Positions 61,291 to 64,000 of a stretch of 64,000 nt of DNA are shown here, piece by piece. The notes below the pieces were generated by a model. That model ran no database searches and was not told the origin of the DNA. It saw only the letters and a list, made by a program, of their open reading frames with translations. The first letter of the stretch is position 1. The number at the start of each line of letters is the position of its first letter. The position numbers and the translations under genes were made by a program. The stretch is from an uncultured Acetatifactor sp. GTDB lineage: Bacteria > Bacillota > Clostridia > Lachnospirales > Lachnospiraceae. The stretch is taken from NCBI GenBank assembly GCA_910588225.1, contig CAJUQT010000012.1, positions 1 to 64,000 of the forward strand, given 5' to 3'.

Positions 61291-64000
61291 TTACCTTGGC
61301 ACTTCTACCATAACATAAGCCTCCACCACGTCAAATTCCTGTATCCTGTCAAATCCTTCAAATACAAGACCGCATTCGAAGCCTTCCTTCACTTCCTTCA
61401 CATCATCCTTGAATCTCTTCAGAGAAGCAAGACCGCCCTCGTAAATCTGCTCTCCCTCCCGGGTAATGCGAATTTTGCACCCTCTCTGGAAGATTCCGTC
61501 CGTGACATAGGAACCGGCAATATTACCAATCTGAGAAGCCTTAAATATCTGTCTGATCTCCGCATGGCCGATAACTTTCTCCTCAAACACAGGATCCAGC
61601 ATTCCCTTCATGGCAGCTTCCACATCCTCAATCGCCTGATAGATGACTCTGTAAAGTCTCACATCCACGCCTTCGCGTTCGGCTGTGGTCTTCGCAGTGG
61701 CATCCGGCCGCACGTTGAAGCCGATAATAATGGCATTGGATGCACTGGCCAGGGTCACATCGGATTCATTGATGGCGCCCACACCCCCGTGGATGCATTT
61801 CACCACAACCTCTTCGTTGGACAATTTCACCAGGGACTGTTTTACAGCCTCCACACTACCCTGTACATCCGCCTTCACGATCAGGTTCAGCTCCTTCAGA
61901 TTGCCTTCTTTAATCTGAGAGAACAGATCATCCAGCGACATTTTGCTTCTGGTTTCTTCCAGCATTTTTTCCTTGTTCTGCGCAAGATAAGTTTCCGCAT
62001 AGGATTTAGCCGTCTTGTCATTCTCGTGAGCCAGAAATACCTCCCCGGCGCTGGGCACATCGGACAGACCAAGAATCTCCACCGGCGTGGAAGGCGCCGC
62101 TTCCTTCACTCTTCTTCCCTTGTCATCAATCATTGCCCTGACTTTACCATGGCATGCCCCTGCGGAGATAAAGTCTCCCACGTGCAGCGTACCCTTCTGT
62201 ACCAGAACGGTAGCCACAGGTCCCCGGCCTTTGTCCAGCTCTGCCTCGATAACCAGACCTCTGGCCTGTCTGTCGGGATTCGCCTTCAGCTCCAGTATAT
62301 CCGCTGTCAGCAGAATGGTTTCCAGCAGGTCGTCTATACCGGCGCCTGTCTTCGCGGAAACGGGAACAAATTCCGTATTGCCGCCCCAGTCGGTGGCAAT
62401 CAGTTCGTGTTCTGTCAGCTCCTGCTTTACTCTCTCAATATTCGCCGACGGCTTATCAATTTTGTTCACCGCTACCACTATCTCAATGCCGGCAGCCTTC
62501 GCATGACTGATGGCTTCCACTGTCTGCGGCATCACACCATCGTCCGCCGCCACCACCAGTATGGCAATATCCGTGGAATTCGCTCCGCGCATACGCATGG
62601 CTGTAAATGCCTCGTGGCCCGGCGTATCCAGGAAGGTGATCTTTCTTCCGTCCACATCTACAGTATACGCGCCAATGTGCTGTGTGATACCGCCCGCTTC
62701 TCTGTCCGTGACATGTGTCTTCCTGATAGTATCCAACAGGGAAGTCTTACCATGATCCACATGTCCCATGACACAGATCACCGGAGGTCTGTCCTTCAGA
62801 GAGGCTTCATCCTCATCCTCTTCCTTCAGCAGCTCTTCAATGACGTCTACCTTCACTTCTCTCTCGCAGAGAATGTCGTATTCCATGGCAATACTTTCTG
62901 CCTCTTCGTAAGAAATTTCCTGATTTACCGTCACTATCTTGCCTTCCAGGAAAAGCTTCTTCACAATCGCAGAAGGTTGCTGCTTCATTTTATCCGCAAA
63001 GTCTTTGATGGTAATCATTTCCGGCAGAATAATCACCTTGATCACTTCTTCTGCCGCTTCGTCCTTTTTCTTTTCCGGCTTAATAAATCTGCCCGGCTTA
63101 TTCCTTAAAGCTTCGTCCTCCTCATAGATATGGTCCTTCCTGGAACGTTTGCCTTTCTCCTGGCTGTTCGCACGTCTCTTATCTTCCTCGCGCTTCTTTT
63201 CCATATCTTTTGCCGGAGCCTCTCCAGCGAAGCTTTTACCCGGCTTATTATCTCTGAATCCGGCTCCCTGTCCTCCATTTGGACGATTATCACGCGGGCT
63301 GCCGTTAAAGTTACGGTTAGCGCCCGGACCAGCACCCGGACCGCGCCTATCAGTCTGACCGCCGCCAAAGCCCGGCCTGCCAGGTCTCTGAAATCCGCTC
63401 TGTCTGTCTCCCTGTGTTCTGGCATTCTGCCCATTGCCTCCTCTTGGCTGGAATTGTCCGCGCTCTGTTCTGCTGCCCTGACCATTCTGACTGTTACCAT
63501 AGCCGCGGTTATCCCGACCGCGATTATCCTGAAAGCGGCCTTCCTGTCCGCGGTTCCCCTGGGCATATCCGTCTCTTGCAGGTCTGTCCTGCCTGCCTCC
63601 CGCATTCTGGGACCTGTTGCCCTGATAGCGCTCGCCCTGAGGCCTGTCGCTCTGAAATCTGTCTGTGCGGGGTCTGTCAGTTCTGCCTCTGTCTGTCTGA
63701 CTCCTGTCTCCCTGGGGTCTGTCTGTCTGACTTCTCTCAGTCTGCGACCTTTCGCTCTGTATTTTCCCGGTCTGGGACCTGTCGTTCTGACTTCTCTCAG
63801 TCTGAGGTCCGTCGCCCTGTATTCTATCGGCCTGAGGTCTGTCGCTCTGCACACTCTCAGTCTGCGGCCTGTTATTCTGAAGCTTCTCCGTCTGTTCCAC
63901 CGGATTCTGGATTCTCTCACTCTGTGCCTTCTCGACCTGAAGCTGCTCCTCCTGTCCTTTTCTGAGTACGGCCTGCTGTTCTTCCGGCTGTACTGCTGCC
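61291..64000 (-). CDS. infB: Translation initiation factor IF-2, N-terminus cut by window edge
   Basis: About 900 codons are visible and the frame is open to the right edge, so the true start is outside. The C-terminal part has the IF-2 core: an N2 domain, GTPase motifs GHVDHGKTSLLDTI, DTPGHEAFTAM and NKID, domain II, and C-terminal initiator-tRNA-binding domain. The visible N-terminal 290 residues are disordered and very unusual: degenerate repeats of the type R-S-Q-T-D/E (SERSQTERSQTDRPQGDRSQ) followed by Gly/Asn/Arg-rich sequence. This part is fast-evolving in all IF-2 proteins. It is followed by rbfA, nrnA, truB and ribF. Confidence 0.96.
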   Translation of the reverse strand, partial: AAVQPEEQQAVLRKGQEEQLQVEKAQSERIQNPVEQTEKLQNNRPQTESVQSDRPQADRIQGDGPQTERSQNDRSQTGKIQSERSQTERSQTDRPQGDRSQTDRGRTDRPRTDRFQSDRPQGERYQGNRSQNAGGRQDRPARDGYAQGNRGQEGRFQDNRGRDNRGYGNSQNGQGSRTERGQFQPRGGNGQNARTQGDRQSGFQRPGRPGFGGGQTDRRGPGAGPGANRNFNGSPRDNRPNGGQGAGFRDNKPGKSFAGEAPAKDMEKKREEDKRRANSQEKGKRSRKDHIYEEDEALRNKPGRFIKPEKKKDEAAEEVIKVIILPEMITIKDFADKMKQQPSAIVKKLFLEGKIVTVNQEISYEEAESIAMEYDILCEREVKVDVIEELLKEEDEDEASLKDRPPVICVMGHVDHGKTSLLDTIRKTHVTDREAGGITQHIGAYTVDVDGRKITFLDTPGHEAFTAMRMRGANSTDIAILVVAADDGVMPQTVEAISHAKAAGIEIVVAVNKIDKPSANIERVKQELTEHELIATDWGGNTEFVPVSAKTGAGIDDLLETILLTADILELKANPDRQARGLVIEAELDKGRGPVATVLVQKGTLHVGDFISAGACHGKVRAMIDDKGRRVKEAAPSTPVEILGLSDVPSAGEVFLAHENDKTAKSYAETYLAQNKEKMLEETRSKMSLDDLFSQIKEGNLKELNLIVKADVQGSVEAVKQSLVKLSNEEVVVKCIHGGVGAINESDVTLASASNAIIIGFNVRPDATAKTTAEREGVDVRLYRVIYQAIEDVEAAMKGMLDPVFEEKVIGHAEIRQIFKASQIGNIAGSYVTDGIFQRGCKIRITREGEQIYEGGLASLKRFKDDVKEVKEGFECGLVFEGFDRIQEFDVVEAYVMVEVPR

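Noticed and set aside
63100..64000. CRISPR-like repeat array
   Set aside because: The periodicity is that of degenerate five-residue codon repeats inside infB, with no regular spacers.
1..64000. tRNA, rRNA or intact transposon
   Set aside because: None was recognised anywhere in the window; the only transposon-related trace is the nuclease relic near 1.1 kb.

Overview
The window looks like chromosomal DNA of a gut-type Clostridia bacterium, most likely a Lachnospiraceae member. The evidence is: mid-GC coding sequence with strong AGGAGG-type ribosome binding sites, several family-typical small genes (DUF4250, the 54-residue membrane protein beside GH112, TIGR04076), Gram-positive lipoprotein solute-binding proteins, a PPi-type phosphofructokinase, anaerobic NrdDG and the galacto-N-biose phosphorylase pathway. 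No tRNA, rRNA, CRISPR array, intact insertion sequence or prophage was seen. The species was not determined.

Layout. (1) 1-1970: an edge fragment, a small SAM methyltransferase, a decayed Rpn-like nuclease tail and a polysaccharide deacetylase. (2) 2.1-18.5 kb: a glycan-use locus. A leftward arm carries an unrecognised (alpha/alpha)-barrel-like protein, a TIGR04076 protein, a ROK sugar kinase, a GH38 alpha-mannosidase, an unusual HAD-GH105 fusion and an AraC regulator. A divergent rightward arm carries a complete Opp-type ABC importer (binding protein, two permeases, two ATPases). (3) 18.8-28.9 kb: LysR/MATE divergent pair, membrane metallophosphoesterase, phosphofructokinase, DUF4250, an LCP cell-wall ligase, ClpB and a GNAT acetyltransferase. 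(4) 29-35.3 kb: a MotA/MotB-like motor pair resembling the ZorAB part of Zorya defence, next to a CsoR-CopA copper operon whose promoter carries two CsoR boxes. CopA has a C-terminal CopZ-like domain with its own ribosome binding site. (5) 35.4-38.3 kb: anaerobic ribonucleotide reductase (nrdD-nrdG). (6) 38.6-46.9 kb: a galacto-N-biose/lacto-N-biose operon (ABC importer, small membrane protein, GH112 phosphorylase, N-acetylhexosamine kinase) with a divergent AraC regulator. (7) 46.9-52 kb: DnaJ-domain / DUF5685 / zinc-ribbon cluster and the TldD-PmbA pair. (8) 52-64 kb: housekeeping RNA and translation genes: pnp, rpsO, an NlpC/P60 hydrolase, a Na/Pi cotransporter, ribF, truB, nrnA, rbfA and infB (running off the right edge).

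Working together. The GH38/GH105 locus and the GNB/LNB operon each have the shape of a Gram-positive polysaccharide utilisation locus: AraC regulator, dedicated ABC importer and intracellular glycosidases or phosphorylases feeding kinases. Together they suggest use of host or plant-derived glycans, the second one mucin or milk core disaccharides.

The most interesting items are the stand-alone ZorAB-like motor without a recognisable effector, the HAD-GH105 fusion, the CopA-CopZ fusion with a possible internal start, the NrdG insertion, and several strong intergenic inverted repeats (34.6, 50.5 and 54.5 kb, and a GAACTGTTAC-type element present at least twice).
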